This document shows positions 50,230 to 58,365 of a DNA stretch of 64,000 nt, piece after piece. The stretch's first letter is position 1. Every line of letters starts with the position of its first letter. The notes beneath the pieces are model-generated. The model searched no databases, had not been told where the DNA came from, and saw only the letters and a list, made by a program, of their open reading frames with translations. The position numbers and the translations under genes are program-made. Source of the stretch: Pseudomaricurvus alkylphenolicus (GTDB lineage Bacteria > Pseudomonadota > Gammaproteobacteria > Pseudomonadales > Cellvibrionaceae); the NCBI RefSeq assembly GCF_011683955.1, contig NZ_JAAQPI010000001.1, positions 434,001 through 498,000 of the forward strand, in the 5' to 3' direction.

Positions 50230-52725
50230 TTAGAAATCAAAATCCATTGAAAACTGCAATCCATAGGTCCGGGCCGGCGTATAAGTTCTGAACTGATCAC
50301 GTGGATTCTGATAGGCAATATCCACTCGATCAAACACATTGTCGGCAAATGCCACCAGACGCCAATCGACGCCTTCTACCCCCAGCTTCAGATTGACGCG
50401 GTGAATATCATCAGCTTCGGCCGTATTATCTTCATCCAGCCAACCGTCCTGCTTGGTGGTATAAAGTCCGTAGTAGAACAGGTTCAGGTCATCGAAACCT
50501 GACAATGGGTGACGATAAATCGCCTGCAGACTGGCCGTCCAGTCGTACACCAGAGGTACTTTGTTGCCTGCCAGGTCAATCGAGGCACCATTGCGAGAAG
50601 CCTCGAAGGTTTTGAACTCTGCATCCAGATAACCCAGGGTGGCGTTCAGTTCCAGGCCCTCCAGCGGCCGGGAGGCCAACTCTATTTCCACACCCCAGGT
50701 GTCCACATCCGCATTGGAAGCGCCAATCAGGTTGGTACCCGCCGGGAATGAAGGATCGTCCACGGCGATCACAGTATCGCGTCGTTCGTGATAAAAAGCC
50801 GCCAATCGCAGAGCGGTGGATCCATTGAAGAGCTGCAGGTTTGTACCAATCTCGTAACCAATGGACTTCTCTTCATCCAGCGGAAGGTCTTCCACCTTAC
50901 CGGCATTTTCGTTGAAGCCGCCCGCCTTGAAGCCGGTTACCACTTTGCCGTAGAGGGTCATGTCCTCGTCCGGTCTGTAAGTGACGCCCGCTCCGGGAGA
51001 CCAGCTTGAATAAACCACCGTGTCTTCAAATAAGCCGACAAGCTGAGACGTCGAGGTATCGATGGTCACACCGTCGTCGAGAAACACCTGATTCAACCCC
51101 AGCACATTGCGCAAAAAACCGTGACAAGCAAAGTCACAACCATCCACCAGCTGCGCGAAGTCTATGGATTTCTCGTCACGGGTATAGCGCAGACTTCCCC
51201 AGATATTCAGCTGATCGGTGGGGTCGTAGTTTGCTTCAATAAATACCGAGACCGACTCCAGTTCCTGATCATTGTTGGTATCGGCAAGAAATGACGCCCC
51301 CGATTCTCCAGAAAACCCATTGCCATCGGTCACGACAGGCAGATCGCTGCCGTCTTCCAGCGTGGCGCCTTCGACGCCAAATCCCGGCCCGATAAGATTT
51401 TGGCGAACTACCACGGGCAAGCCGGCGTAATCTCTCAGGAACACGTTAAACGCGTTGTCACCGCTGGTAAAATCTCCGCCCACGATACCGGGGAATATCC
51501 GCACCAGCTGGTCGGTGTCATACACCCGATCTTCCGCAAAGTAGTTAATCCCTGCAAGAAAGCTGAATGGGCCATCCAACTCGGAGGCAAACCTCAACTC
51601 CAGAAAGAAGCTGTCTTGTTCAATGTTACGGCGGTCGGTCTTGTCACCCAGAATGGAATGATCATTGTCGCGCTGCCCTTCAATGTCCATGGTACGGTAG
51701 CTGGCGATGCCGGTATAGGTACCCATATCCGTCGTATAGTTACCTTCGAGAATAACAATATCCTGTTCCACATCGAGAGAGTCCTTAAAGTCGCGGGCAT
51801 TGTTACGCAGGTCATCCTCATCCAAACCGGTAATGGGTTCGGCGAGATCCACTGGCCCGAGACCGGGAATCGAGGCGATGGCAAAAGCGGCCCCGCCCGC
51901 TTCCGTATCGGTAATGACTGACGCCAGGCCACAGGCCGTGCAGCTCTTATCGGATGTTTCGAGGGTCAGAAGAAAATCCAGATCTTCACTGGCTTCCCAC
52001 TTCAGGCGTATACGAGCTGCAGCGTTTTCCGATGCGTCCAGTTCTTGATCCAACACCGGGTTGTAATTGAAGCCACGATCCTGATCTTCATAAAGAACGG
52101 CAACTCGCATCAACAGACTCTCGTCCATCAGTGGCGTGTTGAACATCGCCTGTATCTCTTGGCGATCCAGATTGGCCACTTTCATATCCAGTCGCGCCAA
52201 TGTCGCCGCTTCCGGGGCGGCGCTGGTAAAGTTGATGGCACCAGCCGCAGCGTTGCGTCCGTACAATCCTCCCTGCGGCCCCCTGAGCACTTCCACACTG
52301 GCAAGATCCATAAACTCGGGCAGCGCCGAAATCTGTCCGCCTACATAAACGCCGTCCCTGTACAGACCAAATGCCGGCTCATCGGAACGTAATGATCTGT
52401 TTACACCACGCAGGGTCACATTGGCGCTGACGCGATCATCACCCGGTTCGAAGGTGGTGCTGGGAATCACCTCCAAAACATCAAGAACATTGTTGATGCC
52501 GCTGTCCTGTAACGCATCCCCTGACAGCGCCGTCATGGCAATAGGTACATCCTGCAGGCGTTCATCACGCTTGCGGGCCGATACGACTATCTCCTCTAAA
52601 GGCTGGTACTCGGAATCGGTTTCCGCAGCTTGCACGCAGACACCGGTGCTGCCCAGCGTCGCAATCGCGCTGATAACTGCCGCGGCAATGGGAGATCGGT
52701 TTTTTATCGTGATCAGGTTTTTCAT
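50230..52725 (-). CDS. TonB-dependent outer-membrane receptor (MarR-linked operon)
   Basis: The protein has about 831 residues from the ATG at 52725, with GAGGAG nine bases upstream; upstream codons are rejected for lack of a signal peptide. The order is signal peptide, LEEIVVSARKRDERLQD (TonB box and plug start), VEVLRGPQGGLYGRNAAAG, then a beta-barrel ending in Phe (LQFSMDFDF). It follows the ornithine-cyclodeaminase-family gene by 28 bases as the last gene of the minus-strand operon from 56028, so it is probably the outer-membrane uptake step for the amine or amino-acid derivative used there. Confidence 0.94.
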   Translation of the reverse strand: MKNLITIKNRSPIAAAVISAIATLGSTGVCVQAAETDSEYQPLEEIVVSARKRDERLQDVPIAMTALSGDALQDSGINNVLDVLEVIPSTTFEPGDDRVSANVTLRGVNRSLRSDEPAFGLYRDGVYVGGQISALPEFMDLASVEVLRGPQGGLYGRNAAAGAINFTSAAPEAATLARLDMKVANLDRQEIQAMFNTPLMDESLLMRVAVLYEDQDRGFNYNPVLDQELDASENAAARIRLKWEASEDLDFLLTLETSDKSCTACGLASVITDTEAGGAAFAIASIPGLGPVDLAEPITGLDEDDLRNNARDFKDSLDVEQDIVILEGNYTTDMGTYTGIASYRTMDIEGQRDNDHSILGDKTDRRNIEQDSFFLELRFASELDGPFSFLAGINYFAEDRVYDTDQLVRIFPGIVGGDFTSGDNAFNVFLRDYAGLPVVVRQNLIGPGFGVEGATLEDGSDLPVVTDGNGFSGESGASFLADTNNDQELESVSVFIEANYDPTDQLNIWGSLRYTRDEKSIDFAQLVDGCDFACHGFLRNVLGLNQVFLDDGVTIDTSTSQLVGLFEDTVVYSSWSPGAGVTYRPDEDMTLYGKVVTGFKAGGFNENAGKVEDLPLDEEKSIGYEIGTNLQLFNGSTALRLAAFYHERRDTVIAVDDPSFPAGTNLIGASNADVDTWGVEIELASRPLEGLELNATLGYLDAEFKTFEASRNGASIDLAGNKVPLVYDWTASLQAIYRHPLSGFDDLNLFYYGLYTTKQDGWLDEDNTAEADDIHRVNLKLGVEGVDWRLVAFADNVFDRVDIAYQNPRDQFRTYTPARTYGLQFSMDFDF

Positions 52726-52753
52726 TATTCTCAACTCCTCGATAAACCCTGGA

Positions 52754-53755
52754 CTACTCGTTGACCAGGGAAATGATTTGACCCAGCTGCTTATTCCGGG
52801 CTTCGTTATAGACGGCCTGAGCCGCCGCAAGGTCGTAGCCCACCAGACCGACGGACTTGTATACGGTTATCTCCTGGTCGGACGTGCGACCGGAATGCTG
52901 TCCCAGCAGCACCTCACCCACTTCTGCTTCAATGTGGCTGTTATCAATCGCACCCGCCTCAAGCGCACGCCGATAGTCTCCACCCTGTACCTGAACAGTT
53001 TCGCGGTGGTCTACAAAAAATCGGCTGCGACTCACTAGATCGATATCGATTTCGCTGGTGAAGGGCACACTGGAGCCAATGACATTGACGTGAGCACCGG
53101 ACTTAAGCCATTCGTATCGAAGGATGGGTTCTGCCGCCGCAGTGGTGGTACAGACGATGTCTGCTTCGGCTACCGCCTGTTCCACCGAAGTCGCCGTTTC
53201 AATACGGACTCCTTTCAGGTCGGACCAGTGCGCTGCGAAGCGCTCCGATGAACCCTTGCTGTGCCCCCAAACCAGCACTCGGTCAAACAGAAAGAGATCC
53301 AGCAGTGCTGACAAATGTCCACTTGCCTGCTCCCCGGTCCCCAGTATCGCCAGGGTGTTGGAGTCCGTACGAGCCAACGCTTGCGTCGCCACTGCTGTCG
53401 CGCAGGGAGTGCGAATTGAGGTAATGGATCCCGCTTCAATCAGTGCGTCCACTTCACCGGTGTCATGGTTGAACAGTGTGCAAACGCCGCGATGATGGCT
53501 GCGCCCCTGTGCACCCACTTGCGGGAAGATCGACATTAACTTCATACCCAGAGCGCCGGGAGCACCCTTCTCCTGGGGACCAATGTATCCCGGCATCCAA
53601 CCCATCATTCCCGGACCTGATGGTTGGCGAATCATCTGCCGCATGGGTTGAATCGCTTCGCCCTTTGACACTGCCTTCATTACTGAAGCCATGGTCTCCC
53701 GGCAGAGGGATTCCGTCAGTAATTCCTTGACCTGTTTATCGTTCAATATAAGCAT
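52754..53755 (-). CDS. ornithine cyclodeaminase/mu-crystallin family protein
   Basis: The protein has about 333 residues from the ATG at 53755; the longer TTG frame is less likely. The dinucleotide-binding LAILGTGEQASGHLSALL is near residue 130, and the N-terminal MRQMIRQPSGPGMMGWMPGY region and LVSRSRFFVDHRETV are family-like. Members deaminate ornithine to proline or reduce cyclic ketimines and imines with NAD(P)H. With an FAD amine oxidase in the same operon, an imine-reducing role is possible. The start overlaps the end of the transporter gene by 20 bases. Confidence 0.88.
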   Translation of the reverse strand: MLILNDKQVKELLTESLCRETMASVMKAVSKGEAIQPMRQMIRQPSGPGMMGWMPGYIGPQEKGAPGALGMKLMSIFPQVGAQGRSHHRGVCTLFNHDTGEVDALIEAGSITSIRTPCATAVATQALARTDSNTLAILGTGEQASGHLSALLDLFLFDRVLVWGHSKGSSERFAAHWSDLKGVRIETATSVEQAVAEADIVCTTTAAAEPILRYEWLKSGAHVNVIGSSVPFTSEIDIDLVSRSRFFVDHRETVQVQGGDYRRALEAGAIDNSHIEAEVGEVLLGQHSGRTSDQEITVYKSVGLVGYDLAAAQAVYNEARNKQLGQIISLVNE

Positions 53756-54839
53756 GTTTCGTTTTCCAAAGTGAGAGGCATCCAATGGTTAACAGCGGCA
53801 ATACGAACACCGCCAGAATCAAATAAGTCAGGGCTCCGTAGCCGTTGGCTATGAGGGCAACCAAACCAATCGCCTGCCCGACATAGACCGCGAATAACAG
53901 AATGACGACAGCCGACAGTGCCCGCAGTGGCGACGGAAATTGCTTGCCCATACGCGCGTATCCGGACGCAAGCCGCTCGTTCAGTGCGTGCACCATGGCC
54001 GCACCCGTCTCAACAAAAGTTCCGAAGATCACTACCTGAAAAATCAAATGAAACAGGGGCGACTCCAGTGCCGCCAGTATGGTGTTGACCGGCACGGCTT
54101 CCTGAGTAATATCAGGATAGAAACCCACCAGCAGAATGTAGAATAACAACCCGGGCAGCATTGCCAGCAAGCCACCCAGAAGACCGGCAACAATCGCTTC
54201 GTGTCTGCGGGTTAAGTGGCGAATGCAGAATAGAATGGTGGGTACCACCGCCAGGTTATAACCCGCAAACTCCAGTCCATTGATTATCCATCCTTCCGCA
54301 ACAGGCGTTGACACAAGATTGTCGACGATGGAGTCTCCCCAGCGCTGAAGTCCCCAGAACAGGAATACTCCGTAGACCAGATAAAGCACCAGCGACCACC
54401 CGGCCAACACTCTCTCAATAGCGTCGCTGCCATGAAAAGTCAGAAACCCGATCAACCCCATCAAAATCAGAGAGCCCACCAGAGGAGGCAACCCCAGCGC
54501 GGCTTGGATCATTTCACCCGCTGCGTTTCCTATCACCGCCAATACCAACATCATCATGGCGAGATAGGCAGCTTCATAGATGACCCATCCCTTTCCCAAC
54601 AGATGCTTAAAGAAAGTGCGATAGTCGTAGCTACGAGTCACCCGGGCAAACTCGAAGCTCAGAGCCAATACCAGACTCCAGACCGCAGTGCTGACCGCCA
54701 TAGCCAACAAGCCGTTGATCGGGCCCATGGTAAGAAAGAACTCCACCAGTTCACGACCGGTCGCGTAGCCACCCGCAATAACCACGGACTGAAACATCAG
54801 TCCGGGTAGAAAATATAACGTAAAGATTCTACGCAACAT
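53736..54839 (-). CDS. YkvI-like membrane transporter
   Basis: The protein has 367 residues and about ten hydrophobic segments, starting LPGLMFQSVVIAGGYATGREL, characteristic of the YkvI family distantly related to the APC superfamily. A further motif is GLEFAGYNLAVVPTILFCIRH (about residue 185). It is likely an inner-membrane amino acid or amine carrier. GGAG four bases upstream supports the ATG. It is translationally coupled to both neighbours (11 bp with the oxidase, 20 bp with the cyclodeaminase-family gene). Confidence 0.85.
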   Translation of the reverse strand: MLRRIFTLYFLPGLMFQSVVIAGGYATGRELVEFFLTMGPINGLLAMAVSTAVWSLVLALSFEFARVTRSYDYRTFFKHLLGKGWVIYEAAYLAMMMLVLAVIGNAAGEMIQAALGLPPLVGSLILMGLIGFLTFHGSDAIERVLAGWSLVLYLVYGVFLFWGLQRWGDSIVDNLVSTPVAEGWIINGLEFAGYNLAVVPTILFCIRHLTRRHEAIVAGLLGGLLAMLPGLLFYILLVGFYPDITQEAVPVNTILAALESPLFHLIFQVVIFGTFVETGAAMVHALNERLASGYARMGKQFPSPLRALSAVVILLFAVYVGQAIGLVALIANGYGALTYLILAVFVLPLLTIGCLSLWKTKHAYIER

Positions 54840-56028
54840 GCGTCTCCACCCCCAGACGTGCGGGTGAGACTTCGGACTCCTTCAAACCCAGTCCGGCGAT
54901 ATCTTCAGGAACCCCTCGCCTGAGCGCCAGGGAAGCGGCGAGCCTGGCGGCCGCCGGCGAGGTTTGAATGCCGTAACCGCCCTGCCCGGCCAACCAGAAA
55001 AAACCGGGAGCATCCGCAGCGTAGCCGACCACTGGATTGCGATCAGCGACAAAATTTCGAAGCCCCGACCATGAGTGATCAACCTTGGTCACTTCCATGT
55101 CCAACGCGGTTTCGGCATAGTGTGCAGCATAAGCCACGTCAATTTCTTCCGGTTGCGAATCACTGGGTTGAGAAGGAGTTTCATCGGCGGGCGAAACCAT
55201 GAGCTTGCCTGCATCGGGTTTAATATAAAATTGCTCCTCGAACTCAACCGTCATCGGCCAATTGTCGGGGGATTTACCCGCGGGCGGATCAACCAGAATG
55301 GCAGTTCGTCGAAGTGGTTGTAACGACAAGGGCTTTGTACCGGCGAGTCGGGCAATTTGGTCCGCCCAGGCTCCGGCGGCATTAATTACCACCGGGGCGA
55401 AATATCGATGCTCGCCGGAGGTAACCGTCCATATCCCGTCAGCGTACTCCATCTGATCAACCGATCGCTTCAGCGCCAGCGTCCCGCCGTTATTGCGGAA
55501 GCCTTTCAGGTAGCCCTCCTGCAGGCCGTGTACGTCAAGGTCGTACACGCGTTCTTCATAGATAGCTGCGCGCGTGTATTCGGGTCGCAGCGCGGGCATT
55601 CTTTTCTGAATGGCATCCTGATCCAGCAACTGCAGGTTTTTATTGACCAGCTGCATTTGCTCATATTTTTGCCGCAGCCCCTCCAGCTTATCTTCATGGG
55701 CAATAAACAAGACCCCCCTTGGATTGATGAGTGGATGCTCACTGAATCCGATAGGAGGATTTTCGAAAAAGGGTGCCGACGCTTCAGACAGTGCATACAG
55801 CGCCGGTTGTGAGCTGCCGTGCGACGCCGCAAATACCGCCGCCGACCTGCCTGTCGAATGCTGCCCGGGATGCTCTTCGCGCTCCAGAATAAGTACCTTT
55901 GCCGATTTCGACAGTTCATACCCCACCGAAACACCGGCGATTCCACCACCAATCACAATAAAATCAACCTGTTGCTGCATTTCCGCCATATCTTCTGCCA
56001 ATACCCCGTCGTAAGACTTCAGCGTCAT
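54829..56028 (-). CDS. FAD-dependent amino-acid/amine oxidoreductase (DAO family)
   Basis: The protein has 399 residues. The FAD fold begins DFIVIGGGIAGVSVGYELS (near residue 22) and continues with the GQHSTGRSAAVFAASHG segment; the C-terminal GLRNFVADRNPVVGYAADA and WLAGQGGYGIQTSPAAA close the FAD site. It resembles sarcosine oxidase/D-amino acid dehydrogenases. It would oxidise an N-methyl or D-amino acid to an imine. As the first gene of the operon facing the MarR gene, it is controlled from a promoter flanked by two TGTTGAA-type sites. Confidence 0.88.
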   Translation of the reverse strand: MTLKSYDGVLAEDMAEMQQQVDFIVIGGGIAGVSVGYELSKSAKVLILEREEHPGQHSTGRSAAVFAASHGSSQPALYALSEASAPFFENPPIGFSEHPLINPRGVLFIAHEDKLEGLRQKYEQMQLVNKNLQLLDQDAIQKRMPALRPEYTRAAIYEERVYDLDVHGLQEGYLKGFRNNGGTLALKRSVDQMEYADGIWTVTSGEHRYFAPVVINAAGAWADQIARLAGTKPLSLQPLRRTAILVDPPAGKSPDNWPMTVEFEEQFYIKPDAGKLMVSPADETPSQPSDSQPEEIDVAYAAHYAETALDMEVTKVDHSWSGLRNFVADRNPVVGYAADAPGFFWLAGQGGYGIQTSPAAARLAASLALRRGVPEDIAGLGLKESEVSPARLGVETHVA

Positions 56029-56077
56029 CCATCAACACAGACGCTGTTAATGCCAATTTGTTGATATAGAAACTAGT

Positions 56078-56093
56078 TGTTGAAACTTCAACA
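56078..56093. promoter_or_regulatory. MarR-type operator, copy 1
   Basis: TGTTGAA-ac-TTCAACA is a perfect inverted repeat with a two-base spacer. It is 50 bases upstream of the FAD-oxidase start and 150 bases before the MarR ATG, in their shared promoter region. Confidence 0.7.
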
Positions 56094-56133
56094 TAATAAG
56101 TTTTACTTAAACACTGTTTCTTTGTCAACAAAT

Positions 56134-56149
56134 TGTTTCAAATTCAACA
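56134..56149. promoter_or_regulatory. MarR-type operator, copy 2 (imperfect)
   Basis: TGTTTCAAATTCAACA matches copy 1 at 13 of 16 bases; the right half-site is intact. Centres of the two sites are 56 bp apart, between divergent genes. Confidence 0.55.
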
Positions 56150-56242
56150 TTTTATTGACTTCATTCATTAGTCTTTGAGATCATGGCCACATTCACCTGA
56201 ACCGATAAAATACTCAGAGAATCAATCAGTTAGTGTATTGAA

Positions 56243-56761
56243 ATGAACCAAAAGAAGAGCCCGACAGCCGCTCCCCTACCACCCAAGAAGAGAGTGGACT
56301 TGACCGAGGAGACCAGCGCTGAACTCCATATCAGTTATCAGGTCACCTTGGTGGCCAACTTGATGGCATTTGGAAACAGCGCTGAGAATGTAAAGCGCTT
56401 CGGCCTTAATTTTCGAGAGTGGCGTGTACTGGGGGGCATCGGCCAGCTGGGCCCACGCACCGCGCGGCAACTTGTCGATGACATTCACCAGGACAAGGCC
56501 ACCATCAGCCGGGCCATCACCGATCTCAGCCATAAGGGTCTAATTACCAAACTGCCCAATAAACTGCATAAACGCAGCCCTTTGATATGGATGACCGAAG
56601 AAGGGAAAGCTCTATATGATGAGATTCTGCCCGAATTTGCGCGGCAGGCTGAGCTGTTTACCGACGTGTTGTCGGAGAGTGAGAAAACGCAACTGTGCAA
56701 TATTCTCGACAAACTGAAGGACCACATTGAAGACGTAAGGGTGAGGGAAGGCCTGGAATAA
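56243..56761 (+). CDS. MarR-family transcriptional regulator
   Basis: The protein has 172 residues. The winged helix region is FREWRVLGGIGQLGPRTARQ, then DDIHQDKATISRAITDL as recognition helix and GLITKLPNKLHKRSPLIWMT as the wing. The C-terminal helix pair would form the dimer interface. It is divergent from the FAD-oxidase operon and very likely represses it from the two TGTTGAA-type palindromes at 56078 and 56134. The ribosome site is weak, implying low expression. The inducer is unknown, probably the substrate amine or its oxidation product. Confidence 0.92.
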   Translation: MNQKKSPTAAPLPPKKRVDLTEETSAELHISYQVTLVANLMAFGNSAENVKRFGLNFREWRVLGGIGQLGPRTARQLVDDIHQDKATISRAITDLSHKGLITKLPNKLHKRSPLIWMTEEGKALYDEILPEFARQAELFTDVLSESEKTQLCNILDKLKDHIEDVRVREGLE

Positions 56762-56866
56762 GCTTGATCGTTTAATCTTCACCTCCCGGCAGCAGCTGGA
56801 AGATCCCTGTGCCAGGAATCTCTACCGGCCACTTGCGTTCATTGGAGAAGCGATATAGGATTCGGA

Positions 56867-57406
56867 ATGGCGCGCATTTCCACATCGACACGTAATGTTT
56901 GTGGTTCGCGAAAAGGGGAAAACCCAGATAATAATAAAAGAGAACTGGCTATGCTTCCGGACGACCCAAGCTCTCCCGATACTTTAGATGTGGTTGAAGA
57001 CAATCTCCACGATCACCTACCCGAAACCAGCTATGAAGACGAACCCAGGCGGAATCAGCGCGTGGATGCTTTCTTGTTTGCTGAAACCAGGAGCGCTCAT
57101 AGCGATACGGTAGTCTCCCTGATCAATAATCTCTCTTATTCGGGCCTGCAGATGGAGGCCGGGGCGGTCTTGGTCGACGCCCTGCAGTCCGAATGGCAGT
57201 CCACTGCGCAACCATCCCGCCTTATCGTCAGTTTTCATTTGGATATGCCCGAGGAGCCGTCATCCACTAACGAAGTCAAACTGCATGCCGAAGTGGTTTA
57301 TATCCGCGACGCCAGCGATGAGATGTATCGAATTGGTGTTGAGATTGTTGAGATAGAAAGTGGTGCCGAGGCGTTGGTGCATTTTATTGAAGACGCCAAG
57401 TTGTAG
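56867..57406 (+). CDS. PilZ domain protein (c-di-GMP receptor candidate)
   Basis: The protein has 179 residues. From about residue 60 the PilZ signature is visible: RRNQRVDAFLF with RxxxR, then NNLSYSGLQ with NxSxxG, followed by beta-strands to the end. These residues bind cyclic di-GMP in PilZ proteins. The N-terminal 60 residues are acidic and probably unstructured. The start may be the ATG at 56867 (AGGA six bases upstream) or the one at 56951. It is alone, 105 bp after the MarR gene, with no motility gene nearby, so its target is unknown. Confidence 0.8.
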   Translation: MARISTSTRNVCGSRKGENPDNNKRELAMLPDDPSSPDTLDVVEDNLHDHLPETSYEDEPRRNQRVDAFLFAETRSAHSDTVVSLINNLSYSGLQMEAGAVLVDALQSEWQSTAQPSRLIVSFHLDMPEEPSSTNEVKLHAEVVYIRDASDEMYRIGVEIVEIESGAEALVHFIEDAKL

Positions 57407-57738
57407 TTCTGTAAGGTCTCCTTCCAAACGTACGTGCCGGAGGCAGAATAAAACCATTCCAACGATGTTGTACTTCTGGGAGAGTACTTGGGCGCCCTGC
57501 CCGTTCATACCTTTGGCGACAGACACCTGGGGTCTGTAGTGAATGATAAAGGTCCAGCACATGTTCTGTGCACCCATATAAAAGGTCTGGGCGATGACTC
57601 CGCCGCCATAGTGGCCATTGCTTAGCAGGCGACACAGGATCGTCCGGAGCGAGATGTCCTTCTCGTCGGTGGCGTACCCATTTAAAGCTATTAAGCCACT
57701 GCAATTCCGCTCTTACACCCACTTCCAACCGAATAAGT
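57407..57738. other. intergenic region, no gene recognised
   Basis: These 332 bases hold no recognised gene. A minus-strand frame crosses about 57730 to 57260, antisense to the end of the PilZ gene, but it lacks a ribosome site and any family likeness. Relics of a lost gene are possible. Confidence 0.4.
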
Positions 57739-57855
57739 TAGATGCTATAGGGAAGATTTCCCTGCCAATTCACTCAAATCTCGAAAATAGATGCTATTGG
57801 GAAGAGTTTCCGTAAAACCAGCACAACGCACAAAATAGATGCTAACGGGAAGATC
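57739..57855 (+). repeat. three spaced direct repeats upstream of HipBA-like operon
   Basis: Copies TAGATGCTA-nn-GGGAAGA begin at 57739, 57788 and 57836, so spacing is 49 and 48 bp. The first two copies extend to a following TTTCC. The third overlaps the -35 region of the TATAAT promoter at 57863, suggesting operators for the antitoxin or another regulator. Confidence 0.7.
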
Positions 57856-57862
57856 TAATGTA

Positions 57863-57868
57863 TATAAT
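57863..57868 (+). promoter_or_regulatory. -10 element (TATAAT) of HipBA-like operon
   Basis: A perfect TATAAT lies at 57863-57868. No good -35 hexamer is 17 bp upstream; that position is inside direct repeat 3. Transcription would start near 57875, almost at the ATG at 57877, so translation may be leaderless or begin at 57904. Confidence 0.55.
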
Positions 57869-57876
57869 GCCCACTC

Positions 57877-58359
57877 ATGCACTACCACCACATATTTCGC
57901 CAGATGCAACCTACCCACGCCACAGGCAGCAACCCCCGCATTGTATCGCCCGCCGAGATAGGGGCTCTGGTGCGTCGTACTCGCAAAGCCTTGGGGCTTA
58001 CCCAAGCACAGGTGGCCGGTTACTCCGGTTTCAGTGAGCGCTTTTTAGTGGAATTCGAAAACGGACGTACGACCGGTTCTATGTCGCGCATTCACGCGCT
58101 TCTGTTGCAGTTGAATATTCAGATTCTGGTGGGTGACCAGCCGTTGCGCCAGGTGGCTCCCGCCATCCGGCAAGCGCGTAAAGCGCTCAAGTTCACACAA
58201 GTGGACTGTGCCGGGTTTCTCGGCATGGGCTTATCTACGCTGAAAGCGATTGAAAAAGGGCATGAAGGCGTATCTCTTCTGAACCTATTTCGCGCCAGTG
58301 AAGGCTTGGGCCTTCACTGGCGTGTGGTGGACACAAAAAATAGGCAACAGGACCGCTGA
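57877..58359 (+). CDS. double-HTH antitoxin-like regulator (tandem HipB/XRE)
   Basis: The protein has 160 residues with two XRE-type helix-turn-helix domains in tandem. Domain 1 spans about residues 27-80 (RKALGLTQAQVAGYSGFSER, then FLVEFENGR), and domain 2 about 93-147 (RKALKFTQVDCAGFLGMGLS, then TLKAIEKGH). They are clearly related to each other, so one chain could mimic the HipB dimer. The gene lies 6 bases before a HipA-type kinase and is probably its antitoxin and autorepressor. The start is uncertain (57877 or 57904). A single HTH is the norm in HipB. Confidence 0.82.
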   Translation: MHYHHIFRQMQPTHATGSNPRIVSPAEIGALVRRTRKALGLTQAQVAGYSGFSERFLVEFENGRTTGSMSRIHALLLQLNIQILVGDQPLRQVAPAIRQARKALKFTQVDCAGFLGMGLSTLKAIEKGHEGVSLLNLFRASEGLGLHWRVVDTKNRQQDR

Positions 58360-58365
58360 TCAACA

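Noticed and set aside
57260-57728. Minus-strand frames antisense to the PilZ gene end
   Set aside because: No ribosome site and no family similarity; noted only as a possible relic.
57739-57855. Evenly spaced repeats resembling a short CRISPR array or iterons
   Set aside because: Only three copies, degenerate and with a short conserved core; no cas or rep gene. A promoter-proximal operator array explains them better.
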